A DNA stretch of 64,000 bases from assembly GCA_041736675.1 (NCBI GenBank), contig JBGSTD010000060.1, positions 1 to 64,000 of the forward strand, written 5' to 3'. Below the pieces are notes generated by a model. That model saw only the letters and a list, made by a program, of their open reading frames with translations. It had not been told where the DNA came from and ran no database searches. Shown one piece after another: positions 44,591 to 52,757 of the stretch. A program made the translations under genes and the position numbers. Each line of letters opens with the position of its first letter. Positions within the stretch are counted from its first letter, which is position 1. This DNA is from Salaquimonas sp041736675. Lineage in GTDB: Bacteria; Pseudomonadota; Alphaproteobacteria; Rhizobiales; Rhizobiaceae.

Positions 44591-45151
44591 ATGGATGGGA
44601 ATAAATTCCGTTGCCTTGAGGAGCGCTGGCGACTCATCCGCAATCTTTACGAGACCCATGCCGTAAGTCTGGATGCGCTTGCTACAATTACCGGCTGCGA
44701 ATTGTCCGAACTTGCTTCGCGCTCGCTCGATGAAGCCTGGAGCATGGAAGAGGGTGGTGGAACGGATGCGCTTTCAATCAACGAGGCTCATGCCAAAAGA
44801 GGGGAACTGTCAACAAAATCCGCTGGTGATGGCGACATTGTTCAGTTGACCCGTGAAGCCAAGTTGAAAACAGCGTTGAATTTGGCGGTATTTCTGGGAG
44901 ATGTGTTCGCACGCGAAAGAAGCAAGGGGGAGGAAAACTTCCAATACAAGAACAGCGAGGCGCAGATCAAGGAAATGCTCTCCATCGCAAAAGCCCTGCA
45001 ATTTCTCGAGGGATTGACCCTTAGTTTGGAAAACGCGCCGGATGAAGCCGATTTATACCCACAAGATGTTATGGAATTCCATCAACAGCTTGAAAAGCAG
45101 ATTGCAAATCTTGCAGCCAGCGCAACAGCTGGCACTGATCACGACGCTTGA
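44591..45151 (+). CDS. GTA gp1, putative small terminase subunit
   Basis: A 186-residue protein at the first position of the GTA cluster. The N-terminus (RWRLIRNLYETHAVSLDALATITGC) looks like a helix-turn-helix DNA-binding region and the middle is a helical, probably oligomerising segment (LKTALNLAVFLGDVFARERS). In RcGTA the gp1 product acts as the small terminase that helps start headful packaging, and position plus domain layout fit that role. The ATG follows AGGA by seven bases. Its 3' end overlaps the large terminase reading frame by up to 110 nt. Confidence 0.8.
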   Translation: MDGNKFRCLEERWRLIRNLYETHAVSLDALATITGCELSELASRSLDEAWSMEEGGGTDALSINEAHAKRGELSTKSAGDGDIVQLTREAKLKTALNLAVFLGDVFARERSKGEENFQYKNSEAQIKEMLSIAKALQFLEGLTLSLENAPDEADLYPQDVMEFHQQLEKQIANLAASATAGTDHDA

Positions 45152-46400
45152 TCCATTCGAAAAGGAAGAGTTGTCGCGCACATGGTGGTTATGGGCGCAT
45201 ACACCTCAAATTCCCCCCCGGGGAAAATGGCAAAAATGGCTTATGATGGGTGGTCGTGGCGCGGGCAAAACGCGAGCCGGGGCTGAATGGCTTAGATCGA
45301 TAGTCGCAAAAGACAATTATACGATTGGTGATAGTGCCGGGCGGGTGGCGCTCATTGGTGAAACATATCAGGATGTTCAGGCGGTCATGATTGAGGGAGA
45401 ATCCGGTCTTTTATCAGTCCACCGCAAGGACAAGCGACCAAGATGGATTGCATCACGCCGCCGCCTCGAATGGCCGGATGGAACGATCGGGCAGATATTT
45501 TCTGCCAATGATCCGGACGGGTTGCGCGGCAGCCAGTTTGGCGCAGCCTGGTGTGACGAGATTGCCAAATGGCCCTATGTAGATGCGACTTTTGACATGT
45601 TGCAATTTTGCATGCGGCTTGGAAAAATGCCCCGCCAAATGATTACCACGACACCAAAACCACTGTCGTTTTTAAAACAACTTGTAACCAGTAAATCGAC
45701 TGCTGTTACGCATTCGTCGACTTTTGAAAATGGGGTAAATCTCGCTCCCGGATTTCTGGACTATGTAACAGGTCAATACGGCGGCACAAGGCTTGGCCGC
45801 CAGGAACTGGATGGCGAAATAATTGAAGACCGTCAGGATGGATTATGGAAAAGAAGCGATCTCGAAGCGATGCGGATTGCGATGACGCCACCGTTGCAAA
45901 GGATAGTAATAGCTGTCGATCCGCCAGCGAGTTCAGGCGCCAAGTCTGACGCATGCGGGATCATTGCTGCGGGCAAAGATGCAGAAGGCCTGTGCTACGT
46001 TTTGGCCGACGCAACACTTCAGGGTGTTTCACCTGAGGTTTGGTCAAAACAGGTTGTCATGTTGTATCATCGTTACGGAGCTGATTGTGTGGTGGCGGAG
46101 GTCAACCAGGGAGGCGATATGGTGAAAACCGTTCTGACAATGATCGAACCGTCTCTCCCCGTTGTTCCTGTCCGCGCCAGTCGCGGAAAGTGGGTCAGAG
46201 CCGAACCTGTTGCAATGTTGTATGCGCAGGGAAAGGTACGCCATACAGGCGGTCTTGCAGAACTTGAAGATCAGATGTGTGACTTCGGTCCGGACGGGCT
46301 TTCGAATGGGCGCTCGCCGGACAGGCTTGACGCACTTGTCTGGGCGCTCAACGAACTGGTGCTCAGGAACCAGAAACAACCCAAGGTACGATCTACCTGA
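45042..46400 (+). CDS. GTA gp2, large terminase subunit (DNA packaging ATPase/nuclease)
   Basis: This is the motor that packages host DNA into GTA heads. The protein is up to 452 residues. Walker A is GRGAGKT at residues 71-77 (in MMGGRGAGKTRAGAEW); the ATPase domain includes the WCDEIAKWPY Walker B-like segment; the C-terminal RNase-H-like nuclease domain carries IVIAVDPPASSG and the AEVNQGGDMV and SPDRLDALVWAL acidic motifs. The start is uncertain: ATG at 45042 gives a 110-nt overlap with gp1, and TTG codons near 45100 would shorten it. It is followed after 117 bp by the portal gene. Confidence 0.93.
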   Translation: MKPIYTHKMLWNSINSLKSRLQILQPAQQLALITTLDPFEKEELSRTWWLWAHTPQIPPRGKWQKWLMMGGRGAGKTRAGAEWLRSIVAKDNYTIGDSAGRVALIGETYQDVQAVMIEGESGLLSVHRKDKRPRWIASRRRLEWPDGTIGQIFSANDPDGLRGSQFGAAWCDEIAKWPYVDATFDMLQFCMRLGKMPRQMITTTPKPLSFLKQLVTSKSTAVTHSSTFENGVNLAPGFLDYVTGQYGGTRLGRQELDGEIIEDRQDGLWKRSDLEAMRIAMTPPLQRIVIAVDPPASSGAKSDACGIIAAGKDAEGLCYVLADATLQGVSPEVWSKQVVMLYHRYGADCVVAEVNQGGDMVKTVLTMIEPSLPVVPVRASRGKWVRAEPVAMLYAQGKVRHTGGLAELEDQMCDFGPDGLSNGRSPDRLDALVWALNELVLRNQKQPKVRST

Positions 46401-46517
46401 GAATTGCAAATAAAAATATCTTTTTAACAGCTACTTGAGACAATTTGCGGACTCAATTTGTCAGCGGTGTCCCGCGCCTTTGCGGTTGGAAGTAACATCA
46501 ACAATATTGGAAATAGG

Positions 46518-47756
46518 ATGAGCAAACTGATGCAATGGTTGCGCGCTGGCGCTACCAGCCAAACACCTGTCCAGATGCCCGGGAGGGCTATGCCGGATAA
46601 CCATCCTGGTCCTTCTTCGGCGATTGAGCGCAAGGCGGTTGTCAGTCCTTTGATTGCCTTGCATGGGCTCGCAGAAGCTAGTTGGCCTGATCACGGATAT
46701 GCTGGTCTTGCCCATGAAGGTTACGTCAAGAACCCGGTGGTCCAGCGTTGCATCCGGATGGTATCAGAGGCTGCCGCATCCCTGCCACTGCTGGTTTATG
46801 ACGGCCGGGAGGAGGTGGACACGCATCCGTTTCTCGATTTGCTGGCAAGGCCAAACCCGCTTCAAACCGGTCACGAGCTGATGGAGAACATTTACTCCAG
46901 CCTCATGATTTCTGGAAATGCTTATGTGTTGCAAACCGAAATGGAAGGTGTGCCAAGGGAGCTGCATACGCTGCGCTCTGATCGCATGGAATTGGTGACA
47001 GATCAATCTGGTTGGCCGGTCGCTTATGATTATTGCGTAGCCGGCCGCAAGACCCGCTATGAAATGTCTGAAGTTTCCGCGCCAATTCTGCACATAGCGC
47101 TTTATAATCCGCTGGCGGATTTTGACGGTGTATCGCCGTTGGCCTCGGCGCATATGGCGTTGAACATTCACAATTCAGCCAGCAAATGGAACAAGGCGCT
47201 TTTGGACAACTCAGCACGCCCATCCGGCGCCCTGGTCTATAATCCGCAGGAAGGCGGCAATTTGACCGACGAGCAATTTGAACGGCTCAAAATCGAGTTG
47301 GAACAGGGTTACGCCGGAGCAACCAGAGCAGGGCGCCCGATGCTGCTGGAAGGTGGTCTCGACTGGAAACAGATGGGGCTCAGTCCGAAGGATATGGATT
47401 TCATGGAAGCGCGTAACGGCGCTGCCCGGGATATCGCTCTGGCTTTCGGTGTGCCGCCAATGCTGCTTGGCATTCCTGGCGACAACACTTATTCAAATTA
47501 TCAGGAAGCAAATATTGCGCTATGGCGGCAAACAATCTTGCCGATGGTGTTCCGGGTGACCAGCGCCCTGCAACGATGGATGGCGCCGGTGTGGTCCCAA
47601 AGCCTGCACCTTGACATAGATCGTGACCGCATCGAGGCACTTTCTTCTGATCGCGAAGCATTGTGGAAGAGGGTCAATGAGGCTTCTTTCCTTTCAGTGA
47701 ACGAAAAGAGGAGCGCCACCGGTTACGGGGAGATTTCAAATGCAGAAATACTCTGA
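46518..47756 (+). CDS. GTA gp3, portal protein (HK97 family)
   Basis: The portal forms the dodecameric DNA entry ring. The 412-residue protein has the HK97-type portal signature: NPVVQRCIRMVSEAAASLPL near residues 72-90, an HPFLDLLARPNPLQTG segment, and FGVPPMLLGIPGDNTYSNYQ near residues 315-335. The ATG at 46518, next to GGAAATAGG, gives the expected MSKLMQWLR-type N-terminus; the frame extends upstream to a TTG at 46458. It overlaps the gp3.5 gene by 17 nt. Confidence 0.95.
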   Translation: MSKLMQWLRAGATSQTPVQMPGRAMPDNHPGPSSAIERKAVVSPLIALHGLAEASWPDHGYAGLAHEGYVKNPVVQRCIRMVSEAAASLPLLVYDGREEVDTHPFLDLLARPNPLQTGHELMENIYSSLMISGNAYVLQTEMEGVPRELHTLRSDRMELVTDQSGWPVAYDYCVAGRKTRYEMSEVSAPILHIALYNPLADFDGVSPLASAHMALNIHNSASKWNKALLDNSARPSGALVYNPQEGGNLTDEQFERLKIELEQGYAGATRAGRPMLLEGGLDWKQMGLSPKDMDFMEARNGAARDIALAFGVPPMLLGIPGDNTYSNYQEANIALWRQTILPMVFRVTSALQRWMAPVWSQSLHLDIDRDRIEALSSDREALWKRVNEASFLSVNEKRSATGYGEISNAEIL

Positions 47757-48102
47757 TCTCAACGCAAATTTCGCCTTTCACGAATTACCGGAAGAATTCC
47801 TGTTGTTGATCGGCAGAATTGTCGGCGCGGTCCTGGGGTCGGCGGTATCAATTGCCTATGTACTTCCAAAAGGGAGGCGGGAGGCGGCCATACGTTTTGT
47901 GGTCGGATTTATCCTTGGCATTACCTTTGGTCCGGCTTGTGGATTGAAAGTTGCACACCATTTCGAAGTCGCCGAACACCTGTCTAGATTTGAGGTCGCC
48001 CTGATGGGCGCAACCACCGCAAGCCTGTGTGCCTGGTGGGTACTGGGGGTGGTCCGCAATGTTCTTGTAAGCCGCGAGAAGACCAGCCAACCCGGCAAAT
48101 AG
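47740..48102 (+). CDS. GTA gp3.5, DUF6107-type membrane protein
   Basis: A 120-residue protein with about three predicted membrane segments (near residues 24-45, 50-70 and 87-107), occupying the place of RcGTA orfg3.5 between portal and protease. Its function is unknown. It starts inside the end of the portal gene. The membrane character is unusual for a head gene; it may be anchored in the producing cell. Confidence 0.8.
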   Translation: MQKYSDLNANFAFHELPEEFLLLIGRIVGAVLGSAVSIAYVLPKGRREAAIRFVVGFILGITFGPACGLKVAHHFEVAEHLSRFEVALMGATTASLCAWWVLGVVRNVLVSREKTSQPGK

Positions 48103-48124
48103 TCCACCTGATTTGGAGAAAAGC

Positions 48125-48835
48125 ATGAATAACGACAGCTTGCACCGGCTGCGTGAGACCAAATACGTCTCGAGCACACTTGAGAGAATTCAGCTCGATG
48201 GCAGCTTTTCTGGTTACGCCAGCGTTTTTGATGAAATCGATCTGGGTAACGACATTGTAGCACCAGGCGCATTTTCACTTTCGCTTGCGCGGCGTGGCGC
48301 TGCAAATATTCGTATGCTCTTCCAGCACAACCCCGATGAACCTATCGGCGTCTGGGATAGCGTGCTGGAGACGGCCCATGGTCTTCGTGTCCGTGGACAT
48401 CTCACAACCGCGGCTGAAAAAGGCAGGGAAGTGCTGGAGTTGATGAGGGCAGGGGCGATTGATGGTCTTTCCATCGGCTTCAAGACCATCCGCTGAAGTC
48501 AGGACCCGGCGACAGGTGCGCGCAGAATTCTTGAAGCCGATCTTTGGGAAATTTCCGTGGTTACTTTTCCCATGCAGGAAAGCGCCCGCGTAGAGACAGT
48601 AAAAAACATAAACCCCGGCTCCGGATATCTGAAACCGGGTATTCCGACCATTCGGGAATTTGAGCGATGGCTTGTGCGGGATGCCGGCCTGTCGCGAGGC
48701 GATGCCCGTCTGGTGATCACCAAGGGATATCGTCATGCCCTCAACCGGCAGGATGCGGTTGGAGGCTCACAGCCGCTGGCAGACAAAATCAGAAAAGCTG
48801 CCCGCATTCTCAAACTCAGTTCAAACAGGATATGA
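48125..48835 (+). pseudogene. GTA gp4, prohead protease interrupted by in-frame UGA
   Basis: The HK97/U35-type prohead protease would mature the capsid. The frame starts at ATG 48125 (GGAGA upstream) and reads GSFSGYASVFDEIDLGND, FQHNPDEPIG with H68, and GLSIGFKTIR with S116, then meets TGA at 48494-48496 (codon 124). The same frame continues without any shift: DPATGARRILEADLWEISVV, including E142 in the conserved LWEIS-VTFPM motif, and ends at 48833-48835. H68, S116 and E142 correspond to the HK97 catalytic set, so the stop separates Ser from Glu. A single CGA-to-TGA change would explain it. Either the gene is inactivated or UGA is read through. Confidence 0.9.
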
Positions 48836-48837
48836 AT

Positions 48838-50157
48838 ATGAAAACACAAACACCCGTGCCGGTAAGCGTTGGCAAGTCCAAAGCTCCGGAAACCAAGGCA
48901 CTTTCACGCAAGGAAGAATTGCTCGCAGCACAGCCGATCAGTGGAAATGCGAATGATGTCGCTGAAGCGTTTGACGATTTCATGATTGCCTTTGAGGCAT
49001 TCCGCCAGGCCAATGACGAACGGCTCATGCAGGTTGAAACCCAAATTGGCGCTGATGTCGTGACAACGGAAAAGATGAACCGCATCAACATGGCACTTGA
49101 TCAGCAAAAGCGCCAGATGGACCAATTGTTTCTGAAGTCCCGCAGACCTGGCTCTGAAGGAACAAGGTTCAATTCCTTTGCTTCCAGTGAGCACAAGAAT
49201 GCCTTTGACGGCTATGTCCGCAAGGGTAACGAAAATGGTCTGCGCCGGTATGAGGAAAAAGCGATGTCGCGCTCTTCCGATCCGGATGGCGGGTATCTGG
49301 TGCCTGATGAAACAGCCGCCGAGATTGGTAAAAGACTGGCCAGCATTTCACCCATTCGCTCGGTCGCATCCGTGATCACGGTGTCCTCGTCCATGTACAA
49401 GAAACCTTTCGCGATGACAGGTCCTGCAACGGGTTGGGTGTCAGAAGCCGATCTTCGCTCCCAAACAGCAGCCCCAACACTTTCAGAACTACAGTTTCCG
49501 ACCATGGAACTTTATGCAATGCCCGCTGCAACCTCAACGCTTCTTGATGATGCTGCAATCAACATCGACGAATGGCTTGCTCAGGAAGTTGAAATCTCTT
49601 TTGCGGAGCAGGAAAGCGCAGCGTTTATCAATGGTGATGGAACCAACAAACCAAAAGGAATTCTCGACTATGCGACGGTCGATGAAGCCGGATGGAGCTG
49701 GGGCAATCTTGGCTATGTGCCAACCGGCAGTGACGGCACATTCAATGCTGCCGCATCTTCGGATGTTCTGGTTGAAACGATTTACGCTTTGAAAGCCGGC
49801 TATCGGCAGAATGCCAATTGGCTGATGAACAGGCGAAGCCAGGCTGATATCCGAAAACTCAAGGATGCAGATGGCAATTACCTGTGGCAGCCGCCGGCCG
49901 CGGCTGGAGAAAAGGCAATGCTTATGGGCTTTCCTGTATTGGAAGCAGAGGACATGCCCGACATCGCCTCAAACAGTCTTTCAGTTGCTTTTGGTGATTT
50001 CAACCGTGGCTATCTCATTGTTGACCGGGCAGGCGTTCGCGTCCTTCGGGATCCCTATTCCGCCAAGCCTTATGTGTTGTTTTATACAACCAAACGGGTT
50101 GGCGGCGGCGTCCAGGATTTTGACGCGATCAAGTTGATCAAGTTCGGCACTGCATAG
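48838..50157 (+). CDS. GTA gp5, major capsid protein (HK97 fold)
   Basis: The 439-residue major capsid protein has an N-terminal helical scaffolding (delta-domain-like) region of about 130 residues (EAFDDFMIAFEAFRQANDER, TEKMNRINMALDQQKRQMDQ), followed by the HK97-fold body starting near MSRSSDPDGGYLVPDETA. The delta domain is normally removed by gp4, whose gene is interrupted here. The ATG at 48838 has AGGA eight bases upstream and lies 2 bp after the gp4 stop. A strong terminator-like hairpin follows. Confidence 0.95.
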   Translation: MKTQTPVPVSVGKSKAPETKALSRKEELLAAQPISGNANDVAEAFDDFMIAFEAFRQANDERLMQVETQIGADVVTTEKMNRINMALDQQKRQMDQLFLKSRRPGSEGTRFNSFASSEHKNAFDGYVRKGNENGLRRYEEKAMSRSSDPDGGYLVPDETAAEIGKRLASISPIRSVASVITVSSSMYKKPFAMTGPATGWVSEADLRSQTAAPTLSELQFPTMELYAMPAATSTLLDDAAINIDEWLAQEVEISFAEQESAAFINGDGTNKPKGILDYATVDEAGWSWGNLGYVPTGSDGTFNAAASSDVLVETIYALKAGYRQNANWLMNRRSQADIRKLKDADGNYLWQPPAAAGEKAMLMGFPVLEAEDMPDIASNSLSVAFGDFNRGYLIVDRAGVRVLRDPYSAKPYVLFYTTKRVGGGVQDFDAIKLIKFGTA

Positions 50158-50216
50158 GCGTTCCTCCCCGCCGGATCATGGCTTCGCCCGTTAACTGCCA
50201 TGAAATGCATGCTGTG

Positions 50217-50249
50217 GCCCTGCCCGGATTTTCCGGGTGGGGCTTTTTT
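50217..50249 (+). terminator. rho-independent terminator after the GTA capsid gene
   Basis: A 12-bp stem (GCCCTGCCCGGA at 50217-50228 with TCCGGGTGGGGC at 50232-50243, including two G-T pairs), a 3-nt loop and TTTTTT. It lies 60 bp after the capsid stop and 12 bp before gp6. It would reduce transcription of the tail genes relative to capsid. Confidence 0.85.
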
Positions 50250-50260
50250 CAACCACCTGA

Positions 50261-50842
50261 ATGGATCCTGATATGGCCCTGGCATTAATAATGGCACCAA
50301 CTGCAAAGCCTGTAACCCTGGAGGAGGTAAAGCGACATCTTCGAATAGATACCGCAGATGATGATGAATATCTGAATACCTTGATCGACGCATCTCTGGC
50401 ACATCTCGAAGCTGTTTCAGGTTTGAAGTTGATCACACAGACTTGGCGCGAATTTTTCGATTGTCCGCCGCGCAATGCGGTGTTTCGGCTGGGCATTTGG
50501 CCGGTGCAGACCATTCTCGAAATGCGAATTTACGATGCGTCCGGCAATTTTCATTCCATCCCAAACTCATTCCTCGACCTTGATCATGTTTCCTCTCCGG
50601 CCCGGCTTGAAGTTACTGCTCCAGTATCTCCGGCGAAGTCCATGAATGGTATTGAAATCGATATTGTTGCCGGGTTTGGGGATACATCGCTCGATATTCC
50701 CGACAACCTTCGCCGTGCCCTTTTGCTGCTGATTTCACACAATTACGAATTTCGCGGCGCGGTTCCTGTCGATCAGCAGCCGGCAAGCGAGCCACATGGC
50801 TTTAGAACATTGATAGCCCCCTTTCGGAGGATTGGATTGTGA
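50261..50842 (+). CDS. GTA gp6, head-tail connector
   Basis: A 193-residue connector (adaptor) of the phage gp6-like family. The opening MAPTAKPVTLEEVKRHLRID and the DDDEYLNTLIDASLAHLEAVSG helix are diagnostic. It binds the portal and provides the platform for the tail. Two possible ATGs, 50261 and 50273, differ by four codons; neither has a strong ribosome binding site. Its stop overlaps the gp7 start (GTGA). Confidence 0.9.
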   Translation: MDPDMALALIMAPTAKPVTLEEVKRHLRIDTADDDEYLNTLIDASLAHLEAVSGLKLITQTWREFFDCPPRNAVFRLGIWPVQTILEMRIYDASGNFHSIPNSFLDLDHVSSPARLEVTAPVSPAKSMNGIEIDIVAGFGDTSLDIPDNLRRALLLLISHNYEFRGAVPVDQQPASEPHGFRTLIAPFRRIGL

Positions 50843-51174
50843 ACGCACACGAGTTCCTTCAATCCGGCGACTTCAACGTGCGCATGAGCGTGGAGGCGTT
50901 GGAAAATATCGGCGATGGCTGCGGCGGATATCAGGAAATCTGGATTGCCAGATTTGACGTCTGGGTCAGGTTGATCCCAATTGAAGGTATCAAGGTTAGT
51001 CGCGCCGATACTCTTGAAAACCAGCAGACCCATTGGGTGTATTTGCGCAAGAGAAGCGACATTCTTCCCGGCATGCGTTTTGTCGCCAATTCCCGAAAGT
51101 TCACCATTGAGACAGCCCGCGATCCCGATGAAACAGGGCGCTATACATTCTGCGAAGTGAGGGAAATATCATGA
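50839..51174 (+). CDS. GTA gp7, head-tail joining (head closure) protein
   Basis: A 111-residue beta-rich protein of the phage head-tail joining family (SPP1 gp16-like), with the TLENQQTHWVYLRKRSDILPG and FVANSRKFTIETARDPDETG segments. It starts at GTG 50839, overlapping the gp6 stop, and its end overlaps the small ORF that follows (ATGA). Confidence 0.88.
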   Translation: MNAHEFLQSGDFNVRMSVEALENIGDGCGGYQEIWIARFDVWVRLIPIEGIKVSRADTLENQQTHWVYLRKRSDILPGMRFVANSRKFTIETARDPDETGRYTFCEVREIS

Positions 51175-51353
51175 AACTGACTTACAATATTACAGGCGAT
51201 ATGTTGAGCACAACCTTGCGCACTTCACTTCTTAATCAGACCCGTTTTACCAACATTCGCCAGGACATCTCAACGGCAGAAAATTTTGCAAACAAGGCGG
51301 GACTGGCGCAAGCTTTAAATCATCGGCCAGTTGAAAGGGAGTCGCGAAAATGA
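51171..51353 (+). CDS. small ORF between GTA gp7 and gp8
   Basis: A 60-residue basic/polar protein (MKLTYNITGDMLSTTLRTSL start) with no recognised family. It begins at ATG in the ATGA overlap with the gp7 stop and ends in an ATGA overlap with the gp8 start, so it fits the operon exactly and is likely translated. RcGTA has no gene here. It may be a minor connector or tail component specific to this lineage. Confidence 0.65.
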   Translation: MKLTYNITGDMLSTTLRTSLLNQTRFTNIRQDISTAENFANKAGLAQALNHRPVERESRK

Positions 51354-51760
51354 ATTCGGCTCTTGCGCTTCAAAAACTGGTCTATGAGCAGTTGACCGCT
51401 GATCCGGAATTATTGACGCTGTTGGGAGGGCCAAACATATTTGACGGCGTTCCAGAAAATGTGAAACCGCCCTATGTGGTTTTCGGAAAAATCGACAGCA
51501 GTGATTGGAGCACCGGTACGGAAACGGGTGAAGAGCATCTGATCGAACTGGTAGTCTGGTCATCGCAAAGAGGCCGCAAGCAGACCGTTCAGATTGCTGA
51601 GGCGGTGAAATCTGCACTGAAGGCCGTACCAGATGCAATCAGCAGTAATCATCTCGTGAATTTTACCTGGGAAAACTCAAGTACAAATCGCTCAAAAGAC
51701 AATCTGTACTTTACCGCGTCGATTAGCTTTCGTGCGGTGACAGAGCTTTCCATTGCCTGA
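51350..51760 (+). CDS. GTA gp8, tail completion protein (DUF3168)
   Basis: A 136-residue protein of the DUF3168 tail-completion family: ALQKLVYEQLTADPELLTLLGG and IFDGVPENVKPPYVVFG near the N-terminus, then VVWSSQRGRKQTVQIAEAVK. It closes the tail tube end towards the head. It starts at ATG within the stop of the preceding small ORF. Confidence 0.9.
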   Translation: MNSALALQKLVYEQLTADPELLTLLGGPNIFDGVPENVKPPYVVFGKIDSSDWSTGTETGEEHLIELVVWSSQRGRKQTVQIAEAVKSALKAVPDAISSNHLVNFTWENSSTNRSKDNLYFTASISFRAVTELSIA

Positions 51761-51794
51761 ATTCAGGCAAACAAATCAAACCTAAGGAAAACCG

Positions 51795-52208
51795 ATGAGT
51801 GCTCAAAAAGGCAAAGATCTGCTTTTAAAGATCAACGATGGCGCAAGTGGATATGTGACTGTGGCAGGTTTGCGATCGCGTCAATTTTCGCTGAATGCGG
51901 AAAGCGTTGATATAACCGATTCTGAATCAGCCGGACGCTGGCGCGAGCTACTTGCTGGTGCAGGTCTGCGGCGAGCGTCGGTCAATGGTTCTGGCATTTT
52001 CAAGGATGCAACATCCGATGAAAAAATCCGGGATGCGTTTTTTGCCGGTCATATCCTGAACTGGCAGATAGTTGTGCCTGAGTTTGGGTCCCTGACCGGA
52101 TTGTTTCAGATCACCACTCTGGAATATTCCGGCCAGCACAATGGCGAAATCACTTTTGATATTGTTCTGGAGTCGGCAGGATCTATCCAGTTCGGGATGG
52201 TGGCGTAA
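51795..52208 (+). CDS. GTA gp9, major tail tube protein (TP901-1 family)
   Basis: A 137-residue tail tube protein: QKGKDLLLKINDGASGYVTV start, AGLRSRQFSLNAESVDITDS, and ITTLEYSGQHNGEITFDIVLES at the end, typical of the TP901-1/RcGTA gp9 family. An AAGGAAAACC stretch precedes the ATG. Its TAA overlaps the gp10 ATG by one base. Confidence 0.92.
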   Translation: MSAQKGKDLLLKINDGASGYVTVAGLRSRQFSLNAESVDITDSESAGRWRELLAGAGLRRASVNGSGIFKDATSDEKIRDAFFAGHILNWQIVVPEFGSLTGLFQITTLEYSGQHNGEITFDIVLESAGSIQFGMVA

Positions 52209-52537
52209 TGGCAAACAGACATCGCGGCGAGATAAATGTGGTTTTAAATGACCGGCAATGGACGCTGTGCCTCACCCTTGGAGCGCTTGCAGATCTCGAA
52301 AGTTATTTCGGCGTGGATGACTTGCCGAAACTTGCGGACAAATTGTCAACCGGTGCCTTCTCGTCAAATGCATTGACGGAAATTATTGCCGCGGGTTTGA
52401 AAGGGGGCGGGAACGATATTTCCAGGGAAGAGATTTTAGAGATGCGAAGCCCGGGTGGCGCGACCGGTTTTGCGCAAATTGCAGCTGATTTGTTGAGTGC
52501 CAGTTTCGGCGTTGAAGCGGTAACTGCACATGGGTAG
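52208..52537 (+). CDS. GTA gp10, tail assembly chaperone-like protein
   Basis: A 109-residue protein of the GTA gp10 family (rcc01692-like): WTLCLTLGALADLESYFGV and GAFSSNALTEIIAAGLKGGG are characteristic. It occupies the place of lambda gpG-like tail assembly chaperones between tube and tape-measure genes. Its end overlaps gp10.1 by 8 nt in a different frame. Confidence 0.9.
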   Translation: MANRHRGEINVVLNDRQWTLCLTLGALADLESYFGVDDLPKLADKLSTGAFSSNALTEIIAAGLKGGGNDISREEILEMRSPGGATGFAQIAADLLSASFGVEAVTAHG

Positions 52538-52757
52538 TTGGTGGCGGAATTCAATGCGGTTTTGCCTCGGCTCGTATCGGATGACACCTTGCCAGTTTTG
52601 GCAGCTGACACTACCCGAATTGAATGCCCTCGTTGAAAGTTTGGCGCCATTGGCAGCCCGCAATGCTTTGGAGCGATCAAGAATGGATCAATTGATGGCT
52701 ATTTACCCCGACACCCTGAACAAGGAAAAGGAAATGTGCGATGGCGCGAATATCTGA
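52530..52757 (+). CDS. GTA gp10.1, tail assembly chaperone partner (DUF2376-like)
   Basis: A 75-residue protein matching the rcc01693/TIGR02216 pattern: MRFCLGSYRMTPCQFWQLTL then LNALVESLAPLAARNALERS. It starts at ATG 52530 inside gp10 and ends 17 nt inside gp11. The two overlapping short frames before the tape measure recall G/GT-type chaperone pairs, though no slippery sequence was identified. Confidence 0.82.
   Translation: MGSWWRNSMRFCLGSYRMTPCQFWQLTLPELNALVESLAPLAARNALERSRMDQLMAIYPDTLNKEKEMCDGANI

Noticed and set aside
48494..48496. UGA in the protease gene as a selenocysteine codon
   Set aside because: The residue lies in a variable loop between motifs, the family is not known to contain Sec, and no SECIS-like hairpin is evident directly after the UGA. 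Nonsense mutation or readthrough is simpler.
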